A DNA stretch of 14,827 bases from an uncultured Clostridium sp. (GCA_900554635.1 USHY01000030.1:1-14827); one strand, 5' to 3'; shown: positions 1 through 7,203, counted from the stretch's first letter. Numbers and translations: made by a program. The notes: generated from the letters alone by a model not told the origin.

Positions 1-826
1 CTAAGTTTTGTTCTTCTGTTTGGTTAACCTTATTTGAATCAGTACTACTTAGTTTTGCTGGTTCTCTATAATATGTTACAGAGCCATTATCATAATTATC
101 TGTTGTACTAAAATTCCTTACTGTTATATTTACCTTATTTGTTCCTGCTGAAAATCTATATAATACTCCTCTATAATCTGTTCCACCTGTTTCATTTGTA
201 AATTCTACTGCCATTGGGTATTTTCCACTATCTGCTAAGCTTTGCAATGCTGCTTTTTCTGTTGTTATGCTTCCATTACTATCATCAATTATTTTATCTA
301 ACTCTGCTTTTGTAACATATGGCGTTTCTACTGGTACCCATACAAATTGGTTATAGTTCTTTTGAACTGTATAACATGTGTCTGAATTTTCATCACTCAT
401 GTCTACTTTTTCTGTTGTGGTCCAATCTACTGTTGTTCCTTCTGGAATATCATATATTACTAGTCCTCCATCTATTGTTGTTTCTTTTCTTATCCCTGAT
501 ACTGTAAATCCTGCTGGAATCCATGCTGTTTTGGTACCATCGTTGTATTCTTTCGTTTCAGAAAATCTTTTTCCTGCTCCTTCTGGTAATGGTTTTATTG
601 ATTCTAAATAATCTTCTATTGAATCATATTTTTCTCCATTTATTGTTACCTCACTCATATTGCTTTCATCTTCATATGCTGTTTTGTATTTGTCTCCTGC
701 TGTTTTGGCAGTTCCTAGTAAATTACTTTGAATTACTACCGTTACTACTACTCCTACTAGAATTAACATCACAATTATTGTGATTATCAACGCTATTAGC
801 GTGATTCCTTTCTCTTTGTTGCTCAT
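1..826 (-). CDS. Prepilin-like secreted protein, 3' end outside the window
   Basis: An open frame runs from ATG at 826 off the left edge, giving 275 residues. A strong GGAGG site precedes the start. The N-terminus is a type IV prepilin signal: short charged leader MSNKEKG, then ITLIALIITIIVMLILVGV, where cleavage and N-methylation after the glycine would be expected; the conserved Glu+5 of classical pilins is not evident. The hydrophobic stretch (about residues 8-32) would anchor the protein or form the pilin helix. The rest is a Thr/Asp-rich extracellular domain with NQFVWVPVETP near residues 150-160, an FVWVPV motif that recalls formylglycine-generating-enzyme/sulfatase-modifying folds on clostridial surface proteins. 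Codon use matches the neighbours, and no in-frame CGG is present. It has its own promoter and a leader of about 265 nt. Pseudopilin or adhesin role is inference; the exact family is uncertain because the C-terminus is missing. Confidence 0.8.
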   Translation of the reverse strand, partial: MSNKEKGITLIALIITIIVMLILVGVVVTVVIQSNLLGTAKTAGDKYKTAYEDESNMSEVTINGEKYDSIEDYLESIKPLPEGAGKRFSETKEYNDGTKTAWIPAGFTVSGIRKETTIDGGLVIYDIPEGTTVDWTTTEKVDMSDENSDTCYTVQKNYNQFVWVPVETPYVTKAELDKIIDDSNGSITTEKAALQSLADSGKYPMAVEFTNETGGTDYRGVLYRFSAGTNKVNITVRNFSTTDNYDNGSVTYYREPAKLSSTDSNKVNQTEEQNL

Positions 827-1100
827 AAAAAAATTCCTCCTTATTTCGTTATAACAATATGTTATTATTATGTTTGATTTTAAAATTAATCCATCTGTAC
901 TTTTGGTGGGCATAAAAATCCTACCATATATAGTTTGTACATTAGATTAATTTTTAATCCTTTTATATATAGTTTTGTTTTTATAAAATTATTGAGAGAT
1001 ATATATAGGGCCCCAAGGCTTTCAGCGTTTTTCATTGGTTGTTTTCTCCTTCATTTTTGTTTCTTTTCGTACTTTTGTTTTTTAAAAAATTTGCATTTAT
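827..1100 (-). promoter_or_regulatory. Long structured 5' leader of the prepilin gene, candidate riboswitch
   Basis: This gene-free stretch is the predicted transcribed leader of the prepilin gene. It is very AT-rich apart from one GC-rich motif, CGCTGAAAGCCTTGGGGCCC on the minus strand at 1007-1026. That motif is followed by a TATATATA arm that can pair with TATATATGG about 80 nt downstream (near 923-931), and then by GGTAGGATTTTTATGCC. The order ACGC..AAAGCC..GGG..CC, long hairpin, ATGGTAG..GCC loosely recalls the cyclic-di-GMP-I (GEMM) layout, a riboswitch class known to control pilin and adhesin genes in Clostridia. The GAAA-tetraloop hairpin of that class is not visible, so this is a resemblance and not an identification. 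No intrinsic terminator is evident before the start codon, so control at translation would be more likely. Confidence 0.35.
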
Positions 1101-1129
1101 AGTTTATCCTATTTATTTCCCAATGTCAA
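1101..1129 (-). promoter_or_regulatory. SigA-type promoter for the prepilin gene
   Basis: On the minus strand TTGACA (1124-1129) is followed after 17 bp by TAAACT (1101-1106). Transcription would start near 1094, just downstream of the preceding gene's terminator, leaving a leader of about 265 nt. Confidence 0.65.
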
Positions 1130-1153
1130 TACTTTTCATGTAAAATTTAATTG

Positions 1154-1182
1154 AAAAAAGAACGGTTTTATGACCGTTCTTT
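1154..1182 (-). terminator. Rho-independent terminator of the glycine-rich gene
   Basis: A perfect 10-bp stem, AAAGAACGGT with ACCGTTCTTT, and a 6-nt loop are followed on the minus strand by a T6 run. It lies 8 nt past the stop codon of the 1190-1522 gene. The A/T symmetry lets it work in both directions. Confidence 0.9.
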
Positions 1183-1189
1183 GCTTTTA

Positions 1190-1522
1190 TTAAACTTTAC
1201 TTTTTTTTGTAATTGTTATATCTTGAAATAAGAAGTTCTTAAAGCTTTGCCATGTTACTTCTTGGTGTAAGAATTCGTTTATTTCATTTTCAATCTTTTG
1301 TTCATATGGTGTTAATTCTACTTTGATTTCATATGTTAATATTCCTTTTAATTTTGACCAGAATGATGCTTTTACTGGTAAATTAGAATTTGGTTTACAT
1401 ACTCTAAAAGCAGAGTCGCCTGCTCCAGCATTTCCTGTTGTTCCTGCATTTTCTAATCCGCCATTTGCTCCTAAGTTACCACCATTTCCTTCCATTGGAA
1501 TGAATTTTGATACTTCTTTCAT
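1190..1522 (-). CDS. Orphan glycine-rich small protein, function unknown
   Basis: 110 residues, not recognised. ATG at 1522 has a very strong GGGGAGGAAG ribosome binding site. Residues about 11-35 are low-complexity and rich in Gly, Asn and Ala (GNGGNLGANGG, then GTTGNAGAGD). The C-terminal half looks like a folded domain that is amphipathic and rich in Lys and Glu, with helical EQKIENEINEFLHQEVTW and an aromatic FKNFLFQ segment. There is one cysteine (CKPN), no signal peptide and no membrane segment, so a cytosolic protein is likely. It is a single-gene unit: own promoter at 1606-1634, own terminator at 1154-1182, and a phased repeat array upstream. That isolation and the strong translation signals suggest regulated, possibly high expression. 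The function is unknown; a structural or peptide-precursor role would be guesswork. Confidence 0.75.
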   Translation of the reverse strand: MKEVSKFIPMEGNGGNLGANGGLENAGTTGNAGAGDSAFRVCKPNSNLPVKASFWSKLKGILTYEIKVELTPYEQKIENEINEFLHQEVTWQSFKNFLFQDITITKKSKV

Positions 1523-1605
1523 TATTCTTCCTCCCCTTTTAAAGTATTTTTTAGAGATTTTTCTTTGGTATGTATGTATAATCTCTTAATCTATCTTCAT
1601 ATAAA

Positions 1606-1634
1606 TTTATACTACATTTTTCTATAATAATCAA
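1606..1634 (-). promoter_or_regulatory. Promoter of the glycine-rich gene
   Basis: TTGATT (1629-1634), a 17-bp spacer and TATAAA (1606-1611) on the minus strand. The start would be near 1599, about 77 nt before the ATG. The repeat array begins 6 bp upstream of the -35 box. Confidence 0.6.
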
Positions 1635-1640
1635 TAGTTT

Positions 1641-1704
1641 TTTACAATATTTTCTTTACATTTTCATTACAGAAATATTACAAAATTATTACATTTTTGT
1701 AACA
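1641..1704 (-). repeat. Six TGTAAT-like direct repeats, five at exact 11-bp spacing
   Basis: On the plus strand the units are TTTACA 1641, TTTACA 1655, ATTACA 1666, ATTACA 1677, ATTACA 1688 and GTAACA 1699 (start positions). Read on the minus strand they are TGTAAT or TGTAAA-type hexamers, each 11 bp apart except the promoter-proximal one (14 bp). The array fills the space between the mtaB stop codon and the -35 box of the glycine-rich gene. One unit per helical turn puts every copy on the same face of the DNA, as expected for cooperative binding of a regulator or for an intrinsically curved activating element. Confidence 0.6.
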
Positions 1705-1709
1705 TTTTG

Positions 1710-3004
1710 CTATATAATATTTCCATATAGCTCCAATCCCACTCTTTTAGCCACTTCTACTGTTTTTATTGTATTTTCTATATTTGTTCCTTTTGCCTTC
1801 ACATTTATATAGTTAGTTGTATGTCCTTCTGTATAGCCATCATGTACTGTTGTTTCAAATAATACTTCTAGTTTCTTTCCGATAAATCTATCTAAAAATT
1901 CTTCCTCATTTTTATCAGATAATTCTATTAATTTATTACTTCTTTCATCTTTTATTTTAGGATCTATTTGGTCTTTCATCTTGGCAGCTACTGTTCCTTT
2001 TCTTTGTGAATACTTGAATATGTGCATTTTTGCAAATTTTATTCTCTTTAGAAAATCATAGGTTGTATTGAATTCCTTTTCTGTTTCGCCTGGGAAACCA
2101 ACTATTATGTCTGTTGTAAGCGCTACACTTGGGAATTTTGCTCTTAGTAGATTTACTCCGTGTTCAAATTCTTGTATTGTGTATTTTCTGTTCATTCTTT
2201 TTAATGTTTCATCACAGCCACTTTGAAGTGATAAGTGGAAATGGTCACATATTTTGTCTACATTTCCTAATCTTTCTACAAATTCCTCTGTGATTAAATT
2301 TGGTTCTAATGAACCTAAGCGGATTCTTTTTAAACCTTCTATTTTGTTTATTTGTTCTAATAAATCAATTAGCCTTGTTCCATCTTCAAAGTCTTTTCCA
2401 TAAGATGCTACATGTATTCCTGTTATTACAACTTCTTTTATTCCGTTTTTTACAATGTTTTGTATTTCTTTTATTACACTCTCTGGTTTTCTGCTTCTTA
2501 CTCTTCCTTTAGCATATGGAATTATGCAGTATGAGCAAAAGTTGTTACATCCATCTTGAACCTTTATTACTGCTCTTGTTTTTTCAGTATATGTAACTGT
2601 TCCAAAGTCTTGAAATTCTTTTTCTTCCTCAATTTTATTTACTTCCTCTTGTTTTGTATTTGAGTAGTTTTCTACTATTTTAACAATATTAGATTTATCT
2701 GAATTTCCAACTATTATGTCTAATTCTTTTATTTTTTCAAGTTCTTCTTTATTAACTTGTGCATAGCAACCGTGTTGCAACTACTATTGCATCTGGATTA
2801 TGAGCCTTTGCTTGCCTTATGATTTGCCTAGATTTTTTATCTGCCATGTTTGTTACTGTGCATGTATTTATAATGTATATATAAGCTTTTTCATCAAATT
2901 CTAGTTTTTGATACCCGTTTTCTATAAACTTTTGTGCCATTGCATTTGTTTCATATTGATTTACTTTGCAACCGTAATGTATAAAAAGCTACTGTTTTCT
3001 TCAT
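1710..3004 (-). CDS. mtaB: tRNA (N6-threonylcarbamoyladenosine(37)-C2)-methylthiotransferase MtaB, with two +1 shifts at CGG codons
   Basis: A radical-SAM enzyme that adds a methylthio group to t6A at position 37 of tRNAs reading ANN codons. ATG at 3004 lies one base after the ftsK stop, with the site GAGGAG inside the ftsK end. The sequence is read in three frames: codons 1-10, a shift at CGG 2972-2974, 67 codons, a shift at CGG 2770-2772, and then 353 codons to the stop. Dropping the C of each CGG gives 430 residues, the normal MtaB length. Cluster-binding cysteines of the N-terminal domain fall at Cys12 (LGCK), Cys48 (NTCTVT) and Cys79 (TGCYAQ). The radical-SAM CxxxCxxC is at Cys152, 156 and 159, and a TRAM-like domain ends the protein. 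Both shifts sit at the Gly before a cluster cysteine. Without shifting, the products stop within seven codons of each CGG. Family assignment is very secure; whether the gene is recoded or broken is the open question. Confidence 0.93.
2770..2772 (-). other. +1 frameshift site, in-frame CGG (mtaB site 2)
   Basis: Context ACA CGG TTG CTA. The zero frame ends at TAA five codons later. Skipping the C gives ACA GGT TGC TAT, the conserved TGCY motif (Gly78-Cys79). The octamer ACGGTTGC is identical to that at mtaB site 1. Confidence 0.8.
2972..2974 (-). other. +1 frameshift site, in-frame CGG (mtaB site 1)
   Basis: Codon 11. Context TTA CGG TTG CAA. The zero frame ends at TGA seven codons later. Skipping the C gives TTA GGT TGC AAA, the conserved LGCK motif (Gly11-Cys12). 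Confidence 0.8.
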
Positions 3005-3005
3005 T

Positions 3006-5273
3006 TTATTGCTCCTCACTGTTACCAGTAGCAGGTTCTTCGCTTGCTACAGGTTTTGCCATTTTTAATTCTTCCCATCTTTCTTTTGGCATTAAAGTTT
3101 TTCTTGGTTTGCTGCCTTCATATCCTGAAATTATCCCTCTTGCTTCCATTTGGTCTATTATTCTGCCAGCTCTTGTGTATCCTATTTTAAATCTTCTTTG
3201 TAATCCTGATGCTGATATTTGCCCCATATCAACTGCCATGTCTATTGCATCCATTAAAAATTCATCTGTATCATCATCTTCTGAATTATCTAGTTCTTGG
3301 TCAGTTGTGTTTGCTTTTTCTATTTTTTCAATTATATCATCACTGTATGTTGGTCCACCATTATTTTTTAGGAATGTTACTATTTTTTCAACTTCACTAT
3401 CAGATATAAATGCTCCTTGAACTCTTTGTGGTTTTATTGTTCCTGATGGATAAAATAGCATATCTCCTTTTCCTAATAATTTTTCAGCACCTATTGAATC
3501 TATTATTGTTCTTGAGTCTACTCCTGATGTTACTGCAAATGCAATTCTACTTGCAATGTTAGCTTTAATTACACCTGTGATAACATCAACTGATGGTCTT
3601 TGTGTTGCAATAACTAAGTGCATTCCTGCAGCTCTGGCCATTTGTGCTAGTCTACAAATTGCATCTTCTACATCTTTTGCTGCAACCATCATCAAATCAG
3701 CAAGCTCATCTATTATGATTACAATTTGAGGTAATTTTTCCTCAACGCCTTCTTCTTCTAGTGCTTGGTTATAGCCTGTAATATCTCTTACATTTTTTTC
3801 AGCAAATAAATGATATCTATTTACCATTTCTTGAACTGCCCATTGTAAAGCACCTGCAGCCTTTTTAGGGTCTGTTACAACTGGTATTAATAAGTGTGGA
3901 ATTCCATTATATACTGATAGTTCTACTACTTTTGGGTCTACCATTACAAGTTTTACTTCACTTGGTTTTGCTTTGTATATAATACTTGTAATTAATGTGT
4001 TTATACATACACTCTTTCCAGAACCTGTACTTCCTGCTATAAGAACGTGTGGCATTTTTGCTATATCTGCAATAATTGTTTCTCCTGCTGCATCACGGCC
4101 AACTGCAAATGCAAGTTTTGATTTTGCTTCTTGGAACTTAGGGTCTGCAATTATATCTCTTAAAACTACCATATCTTTTTCTTTGTTTGGAATTTCTATT
4201 CCAACTGCTTGTTTTCCTGGAATTGGTGCTTCTATTCTTATACTTTCTGCTGCTAAATTAAGAGCAATATCATCTGCTAAATTTGCAATTTTACTTACTC
4301 TTACTCCTTCTGCTGGTTTTAATTCATATCTTGTAATAGTTGGTCCTACTGAAACATTTTCAACTTTTGCTGCTACTCCGAAGCTATGTAATGTTCTTTG
4401 TAATTTACTTGCTGTATCAGTAATTGCTTTTTTGCTATTCTTAGCTGTTGCTTTTCCTTCTTTTAGGAATTCAATTGGTGGAAATTCATAGTTTTGGTCT
4501 TCAACTGTTAATGTGTGTTCTAGTGTTAGCACTTCTTTTGATTTATCTTCTTTTGTTTCTTCTTGTTTTTTGAATAATCCATTTTCACTTGCCATTTTAA
4601 TATTAATTTGATTGTCTAAAACTTCTGCTTCTTTGCTTTCCAATTCTCTTAATTCTTTTTTGCTTCGTTGTTTTTCTTTTAGTTTTTCAACACTATTTTT
4701 GATTCCTGAAATTTTTGGTTCTACTACTTCATCATCTTCGTTATCTACAATTGTATTTTCTTTTTTGGTTCTTACTTTTTCTCTTGCTTCTCGTTTTTCT
4801 ATGTTTCTTTCTTTTCTTTCTTCAACTATTTCTTTTACTTTTTCAGCAGGCTTGATTCCATACATGAATATAGAAAGTATTACAATTACTCCTGCAGAAA
4901 TAACTACTGTGCTAAGTTTTCCAAACATTCCTGTTAGCCAATTTGTAAAAGTAGTTCCAGCTATTCCTGTATTTCCACCTAAAACAGTTATTATAACTGC
5001 TATTGCTATTACTAGGCTTAGGTATTGTAATAGCTTAATGGTAATTGTTCTTTTATCTTGGTCACAAGCCAAATTTACAGCTGCTGCAAAAATCGCAATT
5101 GGAATTAGGTATTCAATCCATCCTATTGCATACTCTAACTGTGGAATCACATTTTGCCCAATAGTTCCTGGTTTTCCGTAGATTAATACCCCTAGAACTA
5201 TACTTACCACAAATAACAATACAACTTCTATATCTAAATTATTTCTTTGTTTTTTCTTCTTTCTTCTTCCCAT
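3006..5273 (-). CDS. ftsK: FtsK/SpoIIIE-family DNA translocase
   Basis: 755 residues, typical for this family in Firmicutes. It pumps double-stranded DNA through the closing septum during division or sporulation. After a basic N-terminus (MGRRKKKKQR) come about four membrane segments within residues 17-140. A charged Glu/Lys linker follows (about 145-260), and then the RecA-like motor, with Walker A GSTGSGKS at 414-421 and Walker B IVIIIDELADLM near 517-528. The last 85 residues hold the gamma winged-helix domain that reads polarity sequences (RRFKIGYTRAGRIIDQME). ATG at 5273 is preceded by a weak GGAAGGGA site. mtaB follows after one base, so the two are co-transcribed and probably translationally coupled. 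No in-frame CGG is present. SpoIIIE and FtsK cannot be told apart from sequence alone here. Confidence 0.97.
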   Translation of the reverse strand: MGRRKKKKQRNNLDIEVVLLFVVSIVLGVLIYGKPGTIGQNVIPQLEYAIGWIEYLIPIAIFAAAVNLACDQDKRTITIKLLQYLSLVIAIAVIITVLGGNTGIAGTTFTNWLTGMFGKLSTVVISAGVIVILSIFMYGIKPAEKVKEIVEERKERNIEKREAREKVRTKKENTIVDNEDDEVVEPKISGIKNSVEKLKEKQRSKKELRELESKEAEVLDNQINIKMASENGLFKKQEETKEDKSKEVLTLEHTLTVEDQNYEFPPIEFLKEGKATAKNSKKAITDTASKLQRTLHSFGVAAKVENVSVGPTITRYELKPAEGVRVSKIANLADDIALNLAAESIRIEAPIPGKQAVGIEIPNKEKDMVVLRDIIADPKFQEAKSKLAFAVGRDAAGETIIADIAKMPHVLIAGSTGSGKSVCINTLITSIIYKAKPSEVKLVMVDPKVVELSVYNGIPHLLIPVVTDPKKAAGALQWAVQEMVNRYHLFAEKNVRDITGYNQALEEEGVEEKLPQIVIIIDELADLMMVAAKDVEDAICRLAQMARAAGMHLVIATQRPSVDVITGVIKANIASRIAFAVTSGVDSRTIIDSIGAEKLLGKGDMLFYPSGTIKPQRVQGAFISDSEVEKIVTFLKNNGGPTYSDDIIEKIEKANTTDQELDNSEDDDTDEFLMDAIDMAVDMGQISASGLQRRFKIGYTRAGRIIDQMEARGIISGYEGSKPRKTLMPKERWEELKMAKPVASEEPATGNSEEQ

Positions 5274-5295
5274 ATTTGTTTCCCTTCCATTTAAT

Positions 5296-5320
5296 AAAAA
5301 GCCAGAATTTATTTCTGACT
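5296..5320 (-). terminator. Rho-independent terminator after the coiled-coil gene
   Basis: On the minus strand, stem GTCAGAA/TTCTGGC (one G-U pair) with a 5-nt loop and a T5 run. It separates the rsmD unit from ftsK, although no clear ftsK promoter is visible in the short gap, so partial readthrough is possible. Confidence 0.7.
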
Positions 5321-5333
5321 TTCAGATATGTTT

Positions 5334-5792
5334 TTATTTTAGTTCATTTCTATTTTGGTCTATTGTTTTTAAAGCCTCATTGATAGATACATTTATGTTG
5401 TTTATTGCACTTTCTAAATTTTCAAGTATTCCATCTGCATAGTCTTTTGTTCCCTTTGTAATTTCCCTAGACATCTCATTTGCAGTTTCAATTATTTCAG
5501 CTTTTTGCTCATATGCTTTTCTTGTAATTTCGTGTTCATCTATCATAGATATTATTCTATTTTCAGCTTCTCTTACTATATCATCAGCCTCTTTTTGAGC
5601 TTCATCTAAAATCCTTGCTCTTTCTTCTTTTATCCATTTTGCTTGTTTTAATTCATCTGGTAATTTTAATCTTATATCTTTAATTATTTCTAAAACTTCT
5701 TCTTTATCTACTATAGCTTTTTCTGTAAAAGGTATTGATTTACTCTTCTCTAATATATCCTCTAATGTTTCTAATAATGTAAAAATCTCCAT
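5334..5792 (-). CDS. Coiled-coil protein resembling ATP synthase subunit B/H
   Basis: 152 residues, almost entirely helical and highly charged. The stretch from about residue 55 to 110 (WIKEERARILDEAQKEADDI and following) has the Ala/Glu/Arg heptad pattern of ATP synthase b or V-type H subunits, and automated annotation often labels such proteins 'ATPase'. It has no membrane segment and no other ATP synthase gene nearby, so a true ATPase stator role is unlikely. A cytosolic scaffold or DivIVA-like coiled coil is equally possible. ATG at 5792 starts 5 nt after the rsmD stop, with AAAGGAG inside the rsmD end, indicating coupled translation. A terminator follows directly. The biochemical role is unknown. 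Confidence 0.8.
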   Translation of the reverse strand: MEIFTLLETLEDILEKSKSIPFTEKAIVDKEEVLEIIKDIRLKLPDELKQAKWIKEERARILDEAQKEADDIVREAENRIISMIDEHEITRKAYEQKAEIIETANEMSREITKGTKDYADGILENLESAINNINVSINEALKTIDQNRNELK

Positions 5793-5797
5793 TGTTT

Positions 5798-6352
5798 TTA
5801 CTCCTTTCGAATAAATATGAGTATTGCTCGCCCATATTTCCTTTTATCAAAAATTTGAATTTCTTTCATTTGTAATGTTTGTTCTTTTTCTATGTCATCT
5901 GTTTCTACTATTATGGTTCCATCTTTTGATAATAAATTCAATTTAATTATTTCCTCAATTGCTTTATTTGCGAACTCAGATTTATATGGAGGATCTATAT
6001 ATATAATATCAAATTTCTCATTTTTCTCAGCAAGAAGTTTTAGTGCTTGTATGTAATCTTTATTTATCACTGTTGCTCTATCATTGCTTCTTGTATTGGC
6101 AATATTTGTTTTGATTATTTTTATTGCTTCAGCCGAATTATCACAGAAAGTTGCTGAATTTGCTCCTCTGCTGATTGCTTCTATTCCTATTGCTCCACTT
6201 CCAGCAAACAAGTCTAAAAAATTCGTGCCTGCAATATCAAATTGAATTATATTAAATAAAGCTTCTTTAACTCTGTCTAGGGTTGGCCTAGTATTTGTAC
6301 CTTCTAATGATACTAGTTTTTTACCTCTAGCACTTCCACTAATTACCCTCAT
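5798..6352 (-). CDS. rsmD: 16S rRNA (guanine(966)-N2)-methyltransferase RsmD
   Basis: 184 residues, normal length. It methylates G966 of 16S rRNA in the small subunit using S-adenosylmethionine. The start MRVISGSARGKKL and TRPTLDRVKEALFNI are signatures of the family. The AdoMet-binding loop is FLDLFAGSGAIGIEA (about residues 45-60), and the catalytic DPPY motif occurs in IIYIDPPYKS (about 116-125). ATG at 6352 has a GAGG site at good spacing. It is the first gene of a two-gene unit with the coiled-coil protein, driven by the promoter at 6385-6412. Its last codons contain a CGA arginine, showing that other CGN codons are in normal use. Confidence 0.96.
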   Translation of the reverse strand: MRVISGSARGKKLVSLEGTNTRPTLDRVKEALFNIIQFDIAGTNFLDLFAGSGAIGIEAISRGANSATFCDNSAEAIKIIKTNIANTRSNDRATVINKDYIQALKLLAEKNEKFDIIYIDPPYKSEFANKAIEEIIKLNLLSKDGTIIVETDDIEKEQTLQMKEIQIFDKRKYGRAILIFIRKE

Positions 6353-6384
6353 ATATTTCCTCTAACCTAAATTGTCTTATATAT

Positions 6385-6412
6385 ATTTTATTCGATTTTT
6401 TTGATATGTCAA
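6385..6412 (-). promoter_or_regulatory. SigA-type promoter of rsmD
   Basis: A perfect TTGACA (6407-6412), a 16-bp spacer and TAAAAT (6385-6390) on the minus strand. The start would be about 25-30 nt before the rsmD ATG. Confidence 0.75.
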
Positions 6413-6427
6413 GAGTATTAACAAAAA

Positions 6428-6486
6428 TGTAATATTAATTTAATATTTTTGTAATAATTCTGTTATATTATACCTTATTTTGTAAT
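6428..6486 (+). repeat. Second array of TGTAAT-like repeats with 11-bp spacing
   Basis: TGTAAT 6428, TTTAAT 6439, TGTAAT 6450 and TGTTAT 6461 start exactly 11 bp apart, and a further TGTAAT starts at 6481. The extended units (TGTAATATTAA, TGTAATAATTC, TGTAATATTTG) match those of the 1641-1704 array. The array sits 15 bp upstream of the -35 box of rsmD, but in the opposite orientation relative to transcription. Confidence 0.45.
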
Positions 6487-6526
6487 ATTTGGCAATAGTT
6501 CTTTTGAAGTTTTATGTGAATTTTAT

Positions 6527-6557
6527 AAAAAATTGCCAAAGAGATTATCTCCTTGGC
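6527..6557 (-). terminator. Rho-independent terminator of upp
   Basis: On the minus strand a 10-bp stem GCCAAGGAGA/TCTCTTTGGC (one G-U pair) with a 3-nt loop, followed by AATTTTTT. It starts 7 nt past the upp stop codon. Confidence 0.85.
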
Positions 6558-6564
6558 TTAGTTT

Positions 6565-7191
6565 TTATTTTGTTCCAAAGATTCTGTCCCCTGCATCTCC
6601 TAATCCTGGTAATATGTAAGCTTTTTCATTTAATTGTCTATCTATTGAAGTACAATAGATTTGCACATCTGGATGTTTTTCTTCTATCATTTTTATTCCT
6701 TCTGGTGCTGCTATTATGCAAAGGAATTTTATTTTTTTAACTCCCTTTTCTTTTAGTAGTTCTATTGCATCTAACCCTGAACCACCTGTTGCAAGCATTG
6801 GGTCTAAAATTATAACTTCTCTTTTTTCAATGTCTTTAGGAACTTTGAAGAAATATACATTTGGTTTAAAAGTTTCTTCATCTCTGTACATTCCAATGTG
6901 CCCTATCTTAGCATTTGGAACCATGTTTATTATTCCATCTAGCATTCCTGTTCCTGCTCTTAGAATTGGTACAAATGCATAATTATCTTCATTAATTTTT
7001 CTTGTTTTCATTTTTTCCATTGGTGTTTCAATTTCTGTTTCATACATTTTAGCATCTTTTAATGCTTCATAGCAAAGTAATTCTCCTAACTCTGAGATTA
7101 TCTCTCTAAACTCCTTTGTTCCTGTTTTTTTGTCTCTTAGTATTGCTAGTTTGTGTTCAATTAGTGGGTGTTTTAATTCAATTGCTTTCAT
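6565..7191 (-). CDS. upp: Uracil phosphoribosyltransferase
   Basis: 208 residues, the usual length. It converts uracil and PRPP to UMP in pyrimidine salvage in the cytosol. Landmarks in order are the N-terminal HPLIEHKLAILRDK, FVPILRAGTGMLDG, the PRPP loop VIILDPMLATGGSG (about residues 126-139) and the uracil-binding C-terminus LPGLGDAGDRIFGTK. ATG at 7191 has an AGGAGG site. It lies 12 nt after argS and ends at a strong terminator, so it is probably expressed from the argS transcript. There is no PyrR-type attenuator in front. Confidence 0.98.
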   Translation of the reverse strand: MKAIELKHPLIEHKLAILRDKKTGTKEFREIISELGELLCYEALKDAKMYETEIETPMEKMKTRKINEDNYAFVPILRAGTGMLDGIINMVPNAKIGHIGMYRDEETFKPNVYFFKVPKDIEKREVIILDPMLATGGSGLDAIELLKEKGVKKIKFLCIIAAPEGIKMIEEKHPDVQIYCTSIDRQLNEKAYILPGLGDAGDRIFGTK

Positions 7192-7203
7192 TAAAATTCC
7201 TCC

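Noticed and set aside
319..783. Plus-strand ORFs at 319-507, 378-611 and 523-783
   Set aside because: They are shadows of the minus-strand prepilin-like gene, which is open from 826 to the window edge with a strong ribosome binding site.
827..1100. Firm call of a cyclic-di-GMP-I riboswitch
   Set aside because: The GAAA-tetraloop hairpin and closing P1 helix are not convincing; only parts of the pattern match.
1641..1704. CRISPR array or origin iterons
   Set aside because: Units are 6-11 bp with no spacers, there is no replication initiator or cas gene nearby, and the position before a promoter fits regulation better.
1708..1732. AT-rich inverted repeat at the mtaB 3' end (AGCTATAT...ATATAGC) as a terminator
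   Set aside because: Weak stem, overlaps the stop codon and has no T-run on the minus strand.
2752..2940. A separate 62-residue ORF and a separate 356-residue MtaB starting at 2780
   Set aside because: They are consecutive pieces of one mtaB gene. Together with codons from 3004 and two +1 shifts at CGG they form one 430-residue protein with all family cysteines.
3973..4491. Long plus-strand ORFs opposite ftsK (3973-4491, 4612-5181, 2908-3420) and opposite other genes
   Set aside because: They are antisense shadows of strongly conserved minus-strand genes and lack ribosome binding sites.
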